A stretch of 64,000 nt of DNA from Agaribacterium sp. ZY112. GTDB lineage: Bacteria > Pseudomonadota > Gammaproteobacteria > Pseudomonadales > Cellvibrionaceae. This document shows, piece after piece, positions 1 to 8,009 of the stretch. Location of the stretch: positions 2,847,001 to 2,911,000 of the forward strand of contig NZ_CP166840.1 of the NCBI RefSeq assembly GCF_041346925.1. Reading direction: 5' to 3'. Both the position numbers and the translations under genes were made by a program. The stretch's first letter is position 1, and each line of letters begins with the position of its first letter. Below the pieces are notes generated by a model that saw nothing but the letters and a program-made list of their open reading frames with translations, was not told the origin of the DNA and made no database searches.

Positions 1-209
1 CAGCGCCATAGTTTCATCTTTATCAAAAAAAATGCATAAGTCAGCTAACAAGAGGGGTTTCAGAGTCTGTGATGCTTGGTTTGGTTGGTTTTAATGCAAA
101 TATATGCAGGTTTTTATGGACGCTGCTGGTGCAAAAAGCTAAGCCAAGTTTTGTTTTGGGGCGAATTAGAGGCTTGTACTAACTTAAAGGCTGTTTAGAG
201 GGCGGGGGA

Positions 210-231
210 GGCTGAGAAAGAGTTCTCAGCC
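210..231 (-). terminator. Hairpin after fklB
   Basis: A perfect 9-bp inverted repeat with a 4-nt loop lies 12 bases beyond the fklB stop codon on the minus strand. No U-tract follows it; the next bases on that strand are C-rich. It may be a weak terminator or a 3' end stabiliser rather than a classical intrinsic terminator. Confidence 0.4.
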
Positions 232-242
232 TTGAGGCAAGC

Positions 243-860
243 TTAGCCTACGATCTCGAGAAGCTCGACATCAAATATTAGGGCAGCATAAGGAGCGATT
301 TGTGCACCGGCACCACGCTCGCCATAGGCAAGCTCGTGAGGAACGTACAAACGGTACTTGGCGCCAACAGGCATAAGTTGAAGTGCTTCAGTCCAACCTG
401 CAATAACACCGCTTACTGGGAATTCAGCCGGCTCACCACGATCTACAGAGCTGTCGAACACAGTGCCATCAACTAGTGTGCCGTGGTAATGTGTTTTAAC
501 GGTTGATTGGGCAGTTGGCTTGTCGCCGCTACCTTCATTAATGATTTCGTACTGTAAGCCAGACTCAAGTACGGTAACACCTTCTTTTTTGGCGTTTTCT
601 GCAAGGAAAGCTTCGCCTTCAGCAGAAGCTACTTTGGCTTGCTCTTCTTTCTGTGCAGCCATGCGCTCGCTAATGACTTTAAATGCAGCGTCTAGCTCTT
701 CGTGAGGAACAGCGAGTTCTGCGCCATTGAAGATATCTTTGATACCTTGGCCAACGGCATCTAGGTCTACGCCTTCAAAAGGGTTTGAAGCCAATTGTTG
801 GCCCATTTGTAGGCCAATGCCGTAGCTGACCTTTTTTTCTACAGTGCTGTAGTCGCTCAT
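243..860 (-). CDS. fklB: FKBP-type peptidyl-prolyl cis-trans isomerase (FklB/FKBP22-like)
   Basis: Predicted cytoplasmic prolyl isomerase and chaperone of 205 residues, nearly the same length as E. coli FklB (206). Residues 1-90 match the helical dimerisation domain, including the SYGIGLQMGQQL stretch. Residues 110-204 form the FKBP fold, with GTVFDSS, RGEPAEFPV, GVIAGW and LAYGERGAGA, which line the active site in this family. There is no signal peptide, which argues against the periplasmic FkpA. An AAGAGAT element precedes the ATG. The gene stands alone, divergent from the pilU-like gene, so the two share a 126-bp promoter region. The family call is firm; the exact paralogue name is an inference from length and the N-terminal domain. 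Confidence 0.92.
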   Translation of the reverse strand: MSDYSTVEKKVSYGIGLQMGQQLASNPFEGVDLDAVGQGIKDIFNGAELAVPHEELDAAFKVISERMAAQKEEQAKVASAEGEAFLAENAKKEGVTVLESGLQYEIINEGSGDKPTAQSTVKTHYHGTLVDGTVFDSSVDRGEPAEFPVSGVIAGWTEALQLMPVGAKYRLYVPHELAYGERGAGAQIAPYAALIFDVELLEIVG

Positions 861-986
861 AGTTGATCTCTTAAGCGGGGGATGAATGAAGCGCGCGAGT
901 CTAGCACTTTTATAGGTAGCTTATAAGCACTGCGCGTTGCCGTTTCCTTTCTATACTTCAAAGGCAATGGGCAAGGAGGGCTGTGC

Positions 987-2189
987 ATGAGCACACCGAT
1001 AGATAACTTTCTTAAAATTCTCTCTCAGAAAGACGGTTCTGATCTTTATCTAAGTACGGGAGCGCCACCGTGTGCAAAGTTTCAAGGGACGCTAAAACCC
1101 CTGTCACAAACTAAATATCAGGCCGGTGAGATAGAAGCGATCGCCGAAGCGATTATGGATGATGAGCAGCGTGAGGCTTTCACTCATGAGTTAGAGATGA
1201 ATTTGGCTGTGTCGATTCCTGGTGTTGGACGTTTTCGCATCAACATTTTTAAACAGCGAAATGAGGTCAGTATTGTTGCGAGGAATATCAATACCGAGAT
1301 CCCTAAGTTTGATGACTTAGGTCTGCCAGTTGTTCTTAAAGAAGTCATCCTTAACAAAAGGGGCTTGGTGTTGTTTGTTGGTGGTACCGGCTCGGGTAAG
1401 TCGACATCGTTAGCTGCGTTGATTGATCATCGCAATAGCACCACGGGCGGTCATATTATTACTATTGAAGACCCTGTGGAGTATGTTCATCGCCATAAGA
1501 AAAGCATCATCAACCAGCGGGAGGTTGGTGTTGATACTCGCAGCTTTAGAAACGCGCTTAAAAATACATTAAGGCAGGCCCCTGATGTCATACTCATCGG
1601 TGAGATTCGCGATAGAGAAACCATGGAGCACGCTTTAGAGTTTGCGGAAACCGGTCACTTAGCTATTTCTACCCTGCACGCCAATAATGCTAATCAGGCA
1701 CTTGAGCGTATTATTAACTTCTTTCCTGAAGAGCGCAGACCGCAGCTTTTGTTATCACTGTCTCAGAATTTAAGGGCCTTTGTATCCCAGAGATTGATAC
1801 CCACCGTGGATGGAAAGCGCTGCGCGGCTGTTGAGGTTTTATTAGGCACCAAGACAATTCAAGAGCTTGTGCTTAAGGCTCGTCTCGAGGACATTAAAGA
1901 AATTATGGAGAAGAGTGAAAATTTAGGCATGCAAACCTTTGACGGTGCTTTATTTCACCTTTATAGGGAGGGGCGTACAGGGTATGACGATACCATCGCT
2001 AATGCGGACTCGCCCAATAACTTGCGCCTGAGAATTAAGCTTGCTGAGAAAGAAGGGCAGGTAGCAGATGGAAGTGCTGAGTTAGAAGAAGAGCCTGAAG
2101 TGACCCTACCAACAAGTTTTGCAGAGTTAAAACTAGAAGCTATTGAAGAAGATAAAGAAGAGGAGGACCCTTTTGCTCCAAAAGCTTAA
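987..2189 (+). CDS. pilU: Type IV pilus twitching motility ATPase, PilU/PilT family
   Basis: Predicted hexameric retraction ATPase at the cytoplasmic base of type IV pili. The secretion-ATPase core is complete: Walker A GGTGSGKST (about residues 132-140), Asp box IIT-IEDPVEYVH (about 157-168), Walker B DVILIGEIRD (about 200-209) and His box GHLAISTLHA. The INQREVG and LRQAPDVILIGE segments are typical of PilT/PilU. At 400 residues it is longer than PilT (about 345) and close to PilU (about 380), and it ends in an acidic Glu-rich tail, which favours PilU. A strong AAGGAGGG site sits 7 bases before the ATG. No pilT or other pilus gene lies nearby, so it is an orphan ATPase in this window. Confidence 0.88.
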   Translation: MSTPIDNFLKILSQKDGSDLYLSTGAPPCAKFQGTLKPLSQTKYQAGEIEAIAEAIMDDEQREAFTHELEMNLAVSIPGVGRFRINIFKQRNEVSIVARNINTEIPKFDDLGLPVVLKEVILNKRGLVLFVGGTGSGKSTSLAALIDHRNSTTGGHIITIEDPVEYVHRHKKSIINQREVGVDTRSFRNALKNTLRQAPDVILIGEIRDRETMEHALEFAETGHLAISTLHANNANQALERIINFFPEERRPQLLLSLSQNLRAFVSQRLIPTVDGKRCAAVEVLLGTKTIQELVLKARLEDIKEIMEKSENLGMQTFDGALFHLYREGRTGYDDTIANADSPNNLRLRIKLAEKEGQVADGSAELEEEPEVTLPTSFAELKLEAIEEDKEEEDPFAPKA

Positions 2190-2251
2190 GGTGCTAGTAG
2201 CTTAAGCATCAGGCTATAATGACAGCTTTGCTAAATTGAGTAGGGCTCACT

Positions 2252-2746
2252 TTGAAAAAAATAGATGATTTGGCCGAAGGCCTTCGTCAAGGGATGCGTC
2301 ACCTTGCGTCCGGTGTGTGTATTGTTAGTGCCGGTAATAACGAGAGTGAGCGTGCAGCTATGACGGCCTCGTCGTTGACTTCTGTGTCGGACGATCCCGC
2401 CTCGTTACTCGTATGTATTAATAAAAGTGCGCAAATCGAAAATGTGCTAGCTGAAAGTGCTTATTTTAGTGTTAATATTTTAAGCTCAGAGCAACAAACT
2501 TTGAGTGATCTCTGTGCCACCCCAGGCTTAAATGAAGAACGCTTTGAGCAGGGTAATTGGCAGCAGCATGAGTCCAGTGGCTTGTATATCTTACCGGAGT
2601 CTCCGGCCGTCTTTATTTGTTCTGTTCAGGTCAGTATTGAACATGGCACCCACAATATCTATGTGGCTAATGTTGAAGCTGCTTATGTTTCAGACAAAAA
2701 GCATCAGGCCTTGGTCTATGCAGATGGAAAATATCATTATTTATAA
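2252..2746 (+). CDS. Flavin reductase-like domain protein
   Basis: A 164-residue protein resembling the flavin reductase-like (split-barrel FMN-binding) family. These proteins bind FMN and either reduce free flavin with NAD(P)H for a partner monooxygenase or act as stand-alone flavoproteins. Supporting features are the N-terminal GMRHLASGVCIV segment, the AAMTASSLTSVSDDPASLLVCI segment that contacts the isoalloxazine ring in the family, the FSVNIL strand, and the C-terminal ALVYADGKYH. The start is TTG preceded by GAGTAGGG; no in-frame ATG lies near. It follows pilU by 62 bases with no visible terminator. No partner oxygenase is encoded nearby, so the physiological role is open. Confidence 0.8.
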   Translation: MKKIDDLAEGLRQGMRHLASGVCIVSAGNNESERAAMTASSLTSVSDDPASLLVCINKSAQIENVLAESAYFSVNILSSEQQTLSDLCATPGLNEERFEQGNWQQHESSGLYILPESPAVFICSVQVSIEHGTHNIYVANVEAAYVSDKKHQALVYADGKYHYL

Positions 2747-2764
2747 AAAAATCGTGCAGGGGTG

Positions 2765-2790
2765 TTGACAACTTTTTCAAACCCTATAAT
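2765..2790 (+). promoter_or_regulatory. Promoter of the tRNA-Val/tRNA-Asp unit
   Basis: A perfect TTGACA (2765-2770) and a perfect TATAAT (2785-2790) lie just upstream of tRNA-Val, followed by a GC-rich discriminator (GCGCGCC) typical of stringently controlled stable-RNA promoters. The spacer between the two perfect boxes is only 14 nt; using the overlapping TAATAT as the -10 would give 16. Confidence 0.75.
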
Positions 2791-2807
2791 ATGCGCGCCT
2801 CGGTTGG

Positions 2808-2883
2808 GGGTGGTTAGCTCAGTTGGTAGAGCGGCGCCCTTACAAGGCGTAGGTCACAGGTTCGACTCCTGTACCACCCACCA
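2808..2883 (+). tRNA. tRNA-Val (anticodon TAC)
   Basis: A complete 76-nt cloverleaf. The acceptor arm GGGTGGT pairs fully with ACCACCC, the anticodon loop is CTTACAA, the T loop contains TTCGACT, and CCA is encoded. It reads valine GTA/GTG codons. It is the first gene of a two-tRNA transcript. Confidence 0.97.
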
Positions 2884-2916
2884 CGTTTAACTCACGATAC
2901 GAGTTGTGACTACCGC

Positions 2917-2993
2917 GGTCCGGTAGTTCAGTTGGTTAGAATGCCGGCCTGTCACGCCGGAGGTCGAGGGTTCAAGTCCCTTCCGGATCGCCA
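2917..2993 (+). tRNA. tRNA-Asp (anticodon GTC)
   Basis: A complete 77-nt cloverleaf with acceptor GGTCCGG paired to CCGGATC (one G-U pair), anticodon loop CTGTCAC, T loop TTCAAGT, discriminator G and an encoded CCA. It lies 33 nt after tRNA-Val with no promoter or terminator between, so the two are probably co-transcribed. Confidence 0.97.
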
Positions 2994-3000
2994 CATAAAG

Positions 3001-3033
3001 AAACCCCTGCATCGTAAGATGCAGGGGTTTTTT
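3001..3033 (+). terminator. Intrinsic terminator of the tRNA unit
   Basis: A perfect 13-bp stem (AAACCCCTGCATC with its complement), a GTAA loop and a following run of six T residues lie 7 nt after the CCA of tRNA-Asp. Confidence 0.93.
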
Positions 3034-3233
3034 ATATCTAACAGATATACATCTCCTCTATTTAGTTTAAGGCCAAGCTCAAAGGTCTTAAGCTCTGTCT
3101 TGCAGTGTTTGCCTTGTTTAAATATAAATTTCCATCCTGATAGAACTTTCTGTGCTATACCTTGTCATTATACTGTCATCATTCATAGGGAATATGGCAA
3201 CACCAAAAAGTAAACAACAACACGGAGGGCGTT

Positions 3234-3329
3234 ATGCAAGATTACGCCGATGAAATGCTTGAGCAGGCAAGTTGGGAACATATGCTTGAGCTAGATGATG
3301 AAATGGAGCTCGACGAGTTAAGTTTCTAG
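3234..3329 (+). CDS. Possible 31-residue acidic small protein
   Basis: A short open frame of 31 codons in an otherwise gene-free stretch. It starts with ATG behind a strong CGGAGGG ribosome-binding site 4 nt away, and a GC-rich hairpin lies just downstream (3345-3364). The product begins MQDYADEMLEQ and ends DEMELDELSF: strongly acidic (about 13 Asp/Glu against no Lys or Arg), with leucine/methionine spacing that suggests one amphipathic helix. I do not recognise the family. The strong ribosome-binding site, own terminator-like hairpin and non-random composition argue for a real gene. Its length makes chance possible. It has no link to the flanking genes that I can see. Confidence 0.5.
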   Translation: MQDYADEMLEQASWEHMLELDDEMELDELSF

Positions 3330-3344
3330 TCTTTGTAGTATTGC

Positions 3345-3364
3345 CCGCGAGCCTACGCTCGCGG
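3345..3364 (+). terminator. Hairpin after the 31-codon ORF
   Basis: A perfect 8-bp GC-rich stem CCGCGAGC / GCTCGCGG with a CTAC loop begins 15 nt after the small ORF. A pyrimidine-rich tract (CTATCCCTTTCTTCTT) follows, so it could act as an intrinsic terminator, though the T run is interrupted. Confidence 0.6.
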
Positions 3365-3580
3365 CTATCCCTTTCTTCTTATTACACTTCTTTTTTAGAT
3401 CTAATTTCTTCTCTGCTTTGCTTCTTTATACACGATTGATCGCTAGCCTTACTCCCGGCCCTCGCTCTTGAGTTCAAATCAAATTGTCATTTGCGCTAGT
3501 TCACATGTTGGCTCTCAAGTGCTCGCAATTTTTGCTTGGCTGTTCAATTATTAAACAAAATCTTTGCAAAGGTTGTTTGT

Positions 3581-4942
3581 GTGATATTTGATGCGAACGA
3601 ATTAGCCCAAGCAGTGTTCTTTTTTGATGAGCAGGGCCGCTTGATTAAAGAGCTGCATATCGCTGAGTTTCAAGCTGTACTCGATGGTTTTGTGGGGCTT
3701 TCTGACTTAAGCGGTGTAGAGGCTCGTGCCTGTTATGCTGAAATAAACAGTGAGCTGAAAATCTGTAAGCTCTTGTTTTTTACTCTGCCAGTCAATCCTG
3801 ATGGAAGTATTCATAAAGCTTGGCACCTGCCGCTTGCGAATTTGGCTGCGTCGGGCTTTAAAGGGCGTGATCTTGGCGCTGGCCCCATCTTAATGTCCTG
3901 CCATAGTCAGTGCCCTGCAGTGCATTTAAAGCGTGCCATGTGGGACCCTGAGCTTGGCCCTGAAAATAATACCCTGTTGATACTTAAAAAGGCTGCCGCT
4001 GAAAATAAAATGGGTTTGCTGTTTCGCTCGCCAGAGACGGTGGCGGCTCATGGGGCGGTGGATGCTGAAAGCATTGAGCGAATGGAGCTTGAGCTGGGTA
4101 ATAAGCTGCGCAAAGAGCACGCCAAAGAAATGCGCGATCATATGGCTCAGCTTTTAAAAGAGCAGCGCCTTCGTATTGCAACGATGAATAGTGAGTTTGA
4201 AAATCAAAAACAGCTGGCAAAGCAGCAATTTGAGCAGCGTTTAGAGTCACAGAATCAGGCGCTTCTTAGCTCTCAACAGGAGCTTACGTATGCTCAGGCG
4301 AAGATTTCTGAGCTAGAGGCAGAGTTAGCTCAGCAAAGCGATAAGATTGCTTCGGTGCGAGATTATTTCACGCGCAAAATAGATGATGTGGTGGGCTCGG
4401 AGCAAGAGCAGCAGCTTTTATTGCGTGAAAGTATTGAGCTGGAGTTAAAAGCCAAATTTGAACATGATGACTTAGAACTCAAGCAGCGCTTGCAAAGCTG
4501 CGAATTAGAATTGTTATACCGCCAAGAGCTTGAAGAGCAATTGCAGAGCGAGTTGGCCATGTTACGCCAGCGAGCTGAGGGGGCGACTAGCCTGAGTGCT
4601 GAACAATTGTTGCAGAATTTAAGTACAAGCGGTTTGACTCTAGTGAGTTTTCAGCCGGGAACAGGGCATCTAACCGTACCCGTTGATAAAGTTCAGCAAT
4701 ATATCGATGGCCCCGAAGCGTATGCCGCTACGCACTGCGGTGTTAGTGAGGGGCTGTATCTGCAATGGTTAGAGCATTACAAGGTGCCTATTTGTCGTGC
4801 TGAACTTGAAACGGGGGCTGTGTGCGGAGAGAATGTCGAGCGGGTTGATAAACCTATCGATTTTTCCTCTGGAGTAAGTGATCGTTGTCCTCATTGCCAA
4901 AAACTGGCCAGTCGTGCGCATTTAAAACTAGCGAGCACTTAG
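3581..4942 (+). CDS. Coiled-coil protein with C-terminal cysteine pairs, function unknown
   Basis: A protein of about 453 residues that I cannot assign to a named family. The first 180 or so residues are a globular domain of mixed strands (AVFFFDEQGRL, LLFFTLPVNPDG). Residues about 185-375 form a long charged coiled coil rich in Glu, Gln, Lys and Leu. The last 95 residues are globular again and contain C-x8-C (CRAELETGAVC) and C-x2-C (CPHC), which could bind zinc. The frame is open from TTG 3536, but GTG 3581 has an AAAGG site 8 nt upstream and gives a natural N-terminus, so I prefer it. The 3' end overlaps the next gene by 58 nt, suggesting translational coupling to the PLP enzyme. Soluble; no signal peptide or membrane segment. 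Confidence 0.72.
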   Translation: MIFDANELAQAVFFFDEQGRLIKELHIAEFQAVLDGFVGLSDLSGVEARACYAEINSELKICKLLFFTLPVNPDGSIHKAWHLPLANLAASGFKGRDLGAGPILMSCHSQCPAVHLKRAMWDPELGPENNTLLILKKAAAENKMGLLFRSPETVAAHGAVDAESIERMELELGNKLRKEHAKEMRDHMAQLLKEQRLRIATMNSEFENQKQLAKQQFEQRLESQNQALLSSQQELTYAQAKISELEAELAQQSDKIASVRDYFTRKIDDVVGSEQEQQLLLRESIELELKAKFEHDDLELKQRLQSCELELLYRQELEEQLQSELAMLRQRAEGATSLSAEQLLQNLSTSGLTLVSFQPGTGHLTVPVDKVQQYIDGPEAYAATHCGVSEGLYLQWLEHYKVPICRAELETGAVCGENVERVDKPIDFSSGVSDRCPHCQKLASRAHLKLAST

Positions 4943-5907
4943 TCGACCTGTTGCGTAACCCTAGTGTCGGTGCCGAATCCTTACCTTTGTTGGCCGTAAA
5001 TCAGCGTCTTAATTGGGATGTGGCTGAGCGAGCAGGTGTTGAGCTTTGGCTGCGCCGAGATGATGCTATTGATCCTGAGCTAAGTGGTAATAAGTTATAC
5101 AAACTTTTTGGCCACTTGCGTCACTACCAGTGTGTGCACCTTCCATCTTTGAGCGAAAGCGAAAAACGGGCTTGCCCTATGGTGAGCTTTGGTGGTGCTT
5201 TTAGTAATCATCTGCACGCCTTGGCATGCGCTGGGCAGCGCTTAGGTATTGCGACTGTTGGTATTATCCGAGGGCAGCGCCCAGCTAAGCCTTCTGCGAC
5301 GTTGGTCGATCTTGAGGCCAAAGGTATGCGCTTGTATTTTATTTCGCGTAGTGATTATCGCTTGCGTCATGATCAGGCTTTTGTCACCCAGCTCTTACAC
5401 GATCTAAATCTAGCGAGCTTTAGCTTTGTTGTACCGGAAGGTGGTGCTGGCGAGCTCGGTCTGCTTGGCTTGCAGGCGCTTGGGCGGCACTTGGCGACGG
5501 AGCACTGGCACGGGCTTGTTTGCGCTTGTGGCACAGGTACTACCATGCAGGGGTTGGCGCAAGGCTTGGCCAGTGCGGGCGCTAAACATTGCTCTGTGCT
5601 GGGAGTCAGTGCATTAGCCGCTGGTGATAGTGTTTGCTCTGTCTTGCGGCCAGCCATGCAACAATATGGTATCTCTTGGGGCTTAAGTAACCAGTTTCAC
5701 GATGGAGGCTTTGCTCGGGTATCTAAGGACTTGTCTTCTTTTAAACAAGCGTTCGAAGCGCAGTGTGGTGTTGAGCTTGATAGGGTCTATACCCTTAAGA
5801 TGTTTAGTGCCTTGCGAGCGTGGTTGCATCGAGGCATGTTTCATCAGGGGCAAAGAGTATTGGCTATTCATTCTGGTGGTTTGCAAGGGAATCGCGGTCT
5901 TGTTTGA
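4885..5907 (+). CDS. PLP-dependent ACC deaminase / D-cysteine desulfhydrase family protein
   Basis: A fold-type II pyridoxal-phosphate enzyme of about 340 residues. The Schiff-base lysine lies in LSGNKLYKL, preceded by LWLRRDD as in D-cysteine desulfhydrase and 1-aminocyclopropane-1-carboxylate deaminase. The phosphate-binding region is CGTGTTMQG, and SFGGAFSNHLHALA matches the substrate-binding SNH motif. The family degrades D-cysteine to pyruvate, sulfide and ammonia or opens ACC; which substrate applies cannot be read from the sequence. The start at TTG 4885 has GGAG 10 nt upstream and lies inside the preceding gene; a TTG near 4950 is an alternative. It is probably co-transcribed with the genes on both sides. 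Confidence 0.85.
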   Translation: MSSLPKTGQSCAFKTSEHLVDLLRNPSVGAESLPLLAVNQRLNWDVAERAGVELWLRRDDAIDPELSGNKLYKLFGHLRHYQCVHLPSLSESEKRACPMVSFGGAFSNHLHALACAGQRLGIATVGIIRGQRPAKPSATLVDLEAKGMRLYFISRSDYRLRHDQAFVTQLLHDLNLASFSFVVPEGGAGELGLLGLQALGRHLATEHWHGLVCACGTGTTMQGLAQGLASAGAKHCSVLGVSALAAGDSVCSVLRPAMQQYGISWGLSNQFHDGGFARVSKDLSSFKQAFEAQCGVELDRVYTLKMFSALRAWLHRGMFHQGQRVLAIHSGGLQGNRGLV

Positions 5908-5951
5908 TCTTGCTTTGGTCGATTATAGGCCTGCTTCATAAAGGAATTTTT

Positions 5952-7088
5952 ATGGCTTTTGTTAATAATATTGTAGATCCGCTATCGCCACCAGTGCGTG
6001 CAGCACTTAATAGCGCAGGGGCTTTGCTGCCACTTAAATCATTGCGCTATGGCCATCTTGAAGAGTTATTTAAGCTTGCGCGTGTTGATTACTTACTGCC
6101 CCAGCAAGCTGTGTTTGATACGGAACAAGGGCAGGCCGATAGCATTTATTTGTTAAGTGGTACGGCTCTTGTTATTGATGCTGATGGGTTTGAAAAAAAC
6201 GTCGGCGAGCAGCCATTACTAGAGCCCTTGGGGCATCATCAACATAATTTACAACGCGTTGTTGCTCAAACGGATGTGTGTGTTTTACGTTTACCGAATG
6301 AGGCTTTGCAGCAGCATTTGGCTCGCAGCCAGCTCACCGACTATATGCTGAGTGAGCCTGACTTACTGCAGAGTTTTGATGGTGATGTAGAACTTATTAG
6401 TACGATTTTGAGTTCCAACCTTTTTTATAAAGTTCCACCCATTAATGCTAATTGCATAATCGGCAAGTTGCAGCTGAAAAAAGTAGCTGCGGGTGAGCGT
6501 GTGATACAGCAGGGTGATGAAGGTGGGGGCTGCTATTTTATAAAGTCTGGTGAGGCTCAGGTTCTGCGAAGTAGTGAAGATGCAAAAGCTGAGCAAGTCG
6601 TAGCCAGTATTTCCGCTGGGCGTTGTTTTGGTGAGGATGCGCTTATTGATAAGCGCCCCAGAAATGCCAGTGTTCAATTTATCAGTGAGGGTGAGCTGTT
6701 TTATTTGGATAAGCAGGCTTTTTTAAGTTTATTCGAACGGGTTGAGGCTCCAGAAGTGGCTTGGCCTGCTTCTCAAACTGACGCTTTAAAATACGTATTG
6801 GTTGATGTTCGCAGCGACGCTGAATACAGCTTGGGTCATTTGCCGAAGGCGGCTAATTTGCCTTTAAGTGTCATGGCAATGAAAAAGCGCTTACTAAATA
6901 AACAGCAGGCCTACCTATTTTATTGCGAAAGTGGGGTAAGGAGTGGTGCTGCGGCACACTTTCTCTCTCAACAAGGCTACAATGTGGCTGCGTTACAGGG
7001 CGGGCTGCGCCATCAAACTGATATTCCGAGTTTGCAGGCGGGTTCTTGTTATGTGTTGCGCGAGGGGCGTGCAGTCGAAACGGACTAG
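5952..7088 (+). CDS. Cyclic nucleotide-binding domain and rhodanese domain fusion protein
   Basis: A 378-residue multidomain protein. The N-terminal half holds a first, diverged cNMP-like barrel (about residues 25-130). It is followed by a clear Crp-type cyclic nucleotide-binding domain (about 150-270), with VIQQGDEGGGCYFIKSGEA and a phosphate-binding-cassette-like RCFGEDALIDKRPRNASV. The C-terminus is a rhodanese domain (about 280-360) with VDVRSDAEYSLGHLPKAANLP and the active-site loop CESGVRSG, whose cysteine would carry persulfide. No helix-turn-helix follows, so it is not a Crp-type regulator. ATG 5952 with AAAGGA 7 nt upstream is the natural start although the frame is open further upstream. 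It may couple nucleotide sensing to sulfur transfer; that is inference, encouraged by the desulfhydrase-like neighbour. Confidence 0.88.
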   Translation: MAFVNNIVDPLSPPVRAALNSAGALLPLKSLRYGHLEELFKLARVDYLLPQQAVFDTEQGQADSIYLLSGTALVIDADGFEKNVGEQPLLEPLGHHQHNLQRVVAQTDVCVLRLPNEALQQHLARSQLTDYMLSEPDLLQSFDGDVELISTILSSNLFYKVPPINANCIIGKLQLKKVAAGERVIQQGDEGGGCYFIKSGEAQVLRSSEDAKAEQVVASISAGRCFGEDALIDKRPRNASVQFISEGELFYLDKQAFLSLFERVEAPEVAWPASQTDALKYVLVDVRSDAEYSLGHLPKAANLPLSVMAMKKRLLNKQQAYLFYCESGVRSGAAAHFLSQQGYNVAALQGGLRHQTDIPSLQAGSCYVLREGRAVETD

Positions 7089-7119
7089 CAGTGCTAGAGA
7101 TGAGAATAATGGATAAGCA

Positions 7120-8007
7120 ATGAGTCACTTTTCACATATTGGATTACTTGGGCGTCGAGATAGCGAATCGACCAAGTACTCCCTTAATCGATTAATCGAT
7201 TTCCTAAGTAAGCGTGACGTTCAGATGTATTTGGACGAGGAAACGTCACTTGAAATGCCTGAGTGTAAGCTCCCTATTAAAAGCCGTGGTGAATTAGCCA
7301 AAGTATGCGATCTAGTTATTGTGGTTGGAGGTGATGGCAGTTTGTTGGCGGCCGCACGTGCCTTTGCCGGGCACAATGTGAAAATACTAGGTATTAATCG
7401 TGGTCGTTTGGGCTTCTTAACGGATATCAGCCCTGAAGAGATTGAGTATAAAGTGGGCGAAGTACTTGAAGGTGCCTACGAGCATGAGAAACGCTTTTTA
7501 CTTGAGCTTGGTGTACAGCGTAACAATGCCACTATTGCCCATGGTTGCGGCTTAAATGATGTGGTATTGCATCCGGGCAAGTTTATTCGCATGATTGAAT
7601 TTGAACTGTTTATTGATGATGAGTTTGTCTGTCGTCAGCGCTCAGACGGTTTGATTGTTTCGACCCCTACAGGTTCGACAGCTTACGCACTTAGTGGCGG
7701 CGGGCCGATTATGCATCCAAGTCTCGATGCCATTGCGATTGTGCCAATGAATCCACATACCTTGAGCAGTCGTCCGATTGTGGTTAATGCCCAAAGCAAA
7801 ATTCGTATCTTTATTAGTTACAGCAATCATTTGAGCCCTCATGTTACCTGCGATGGCCAAACACATGTTGTGACTGAGGTTGGGGATGTTGTTGAAATTC
7901 AAAAATCTGAACGAAGCTTAAGCTTGATCCACCCTAAAGATCATAACTTTTTTGAAACCTGCCGAAGTAAGCTCGGTTGGGCAAGCCAGCGAGGTAATCA
8001 CGACTGA
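7120..8007 (+). CDS. nadK: NAD(+) kinase
   Basis: ATP-dependent NAD kinase that makes NADP+, cytoplasmic, 295 residues (E. coli NadK 292). The diagnostic GGDGS motif is at residues 70-74 within VIVVGGDGSLLAAAR. It is followed by GINRGRLGFLTDI, the NDVVLHPGK segment, and PTGSTAYALSGGGPIMHP, which forms the NAD site, and VTCDGQ near the C-terminus. ATG 7120 is 31 nt after the previous gene. The gene is followed by a metallophosphatase and a rhomboid protease in a tight run, an order I recall from Pseudomonas. The assignment is secure. Confidence 0.97.
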   Translation: MSHFSHIGLLGRRDSESTKYSLNRLIDFLSKRDVQMYLDEETSLEMPECKLPIKSRGELAKVCDLVIVVGGDGSLLAAARAFAGHNVKILGINRGRLGFLTDISPEEIEYKVGEVLEGAYEHEKRFLLELGVQRNNATIAHGCGLNDVVLHPGKFIRMIEFELFIDDEFVCRQRSDGLIVSTPTGSTAYALSGGGPIMHPSLDAIAIVPMNPHTLSSRPIVVNAQSKIRIFISYSNHLSPHVTCDGQTHVVTEVGDVVEIQKSERSLSLIHPKDHNFFETCRSKLGWASQRGNHD

Positions 8008-8009
8008 GC

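Noticed and set aside
2932..3213. 93-codon open frame after tRNA-Val
   Set aside because: It overlaps tRNA-Asp and its terminator, and has no ribosome-binding site; the frame is a by-product of the tRNA sequence.
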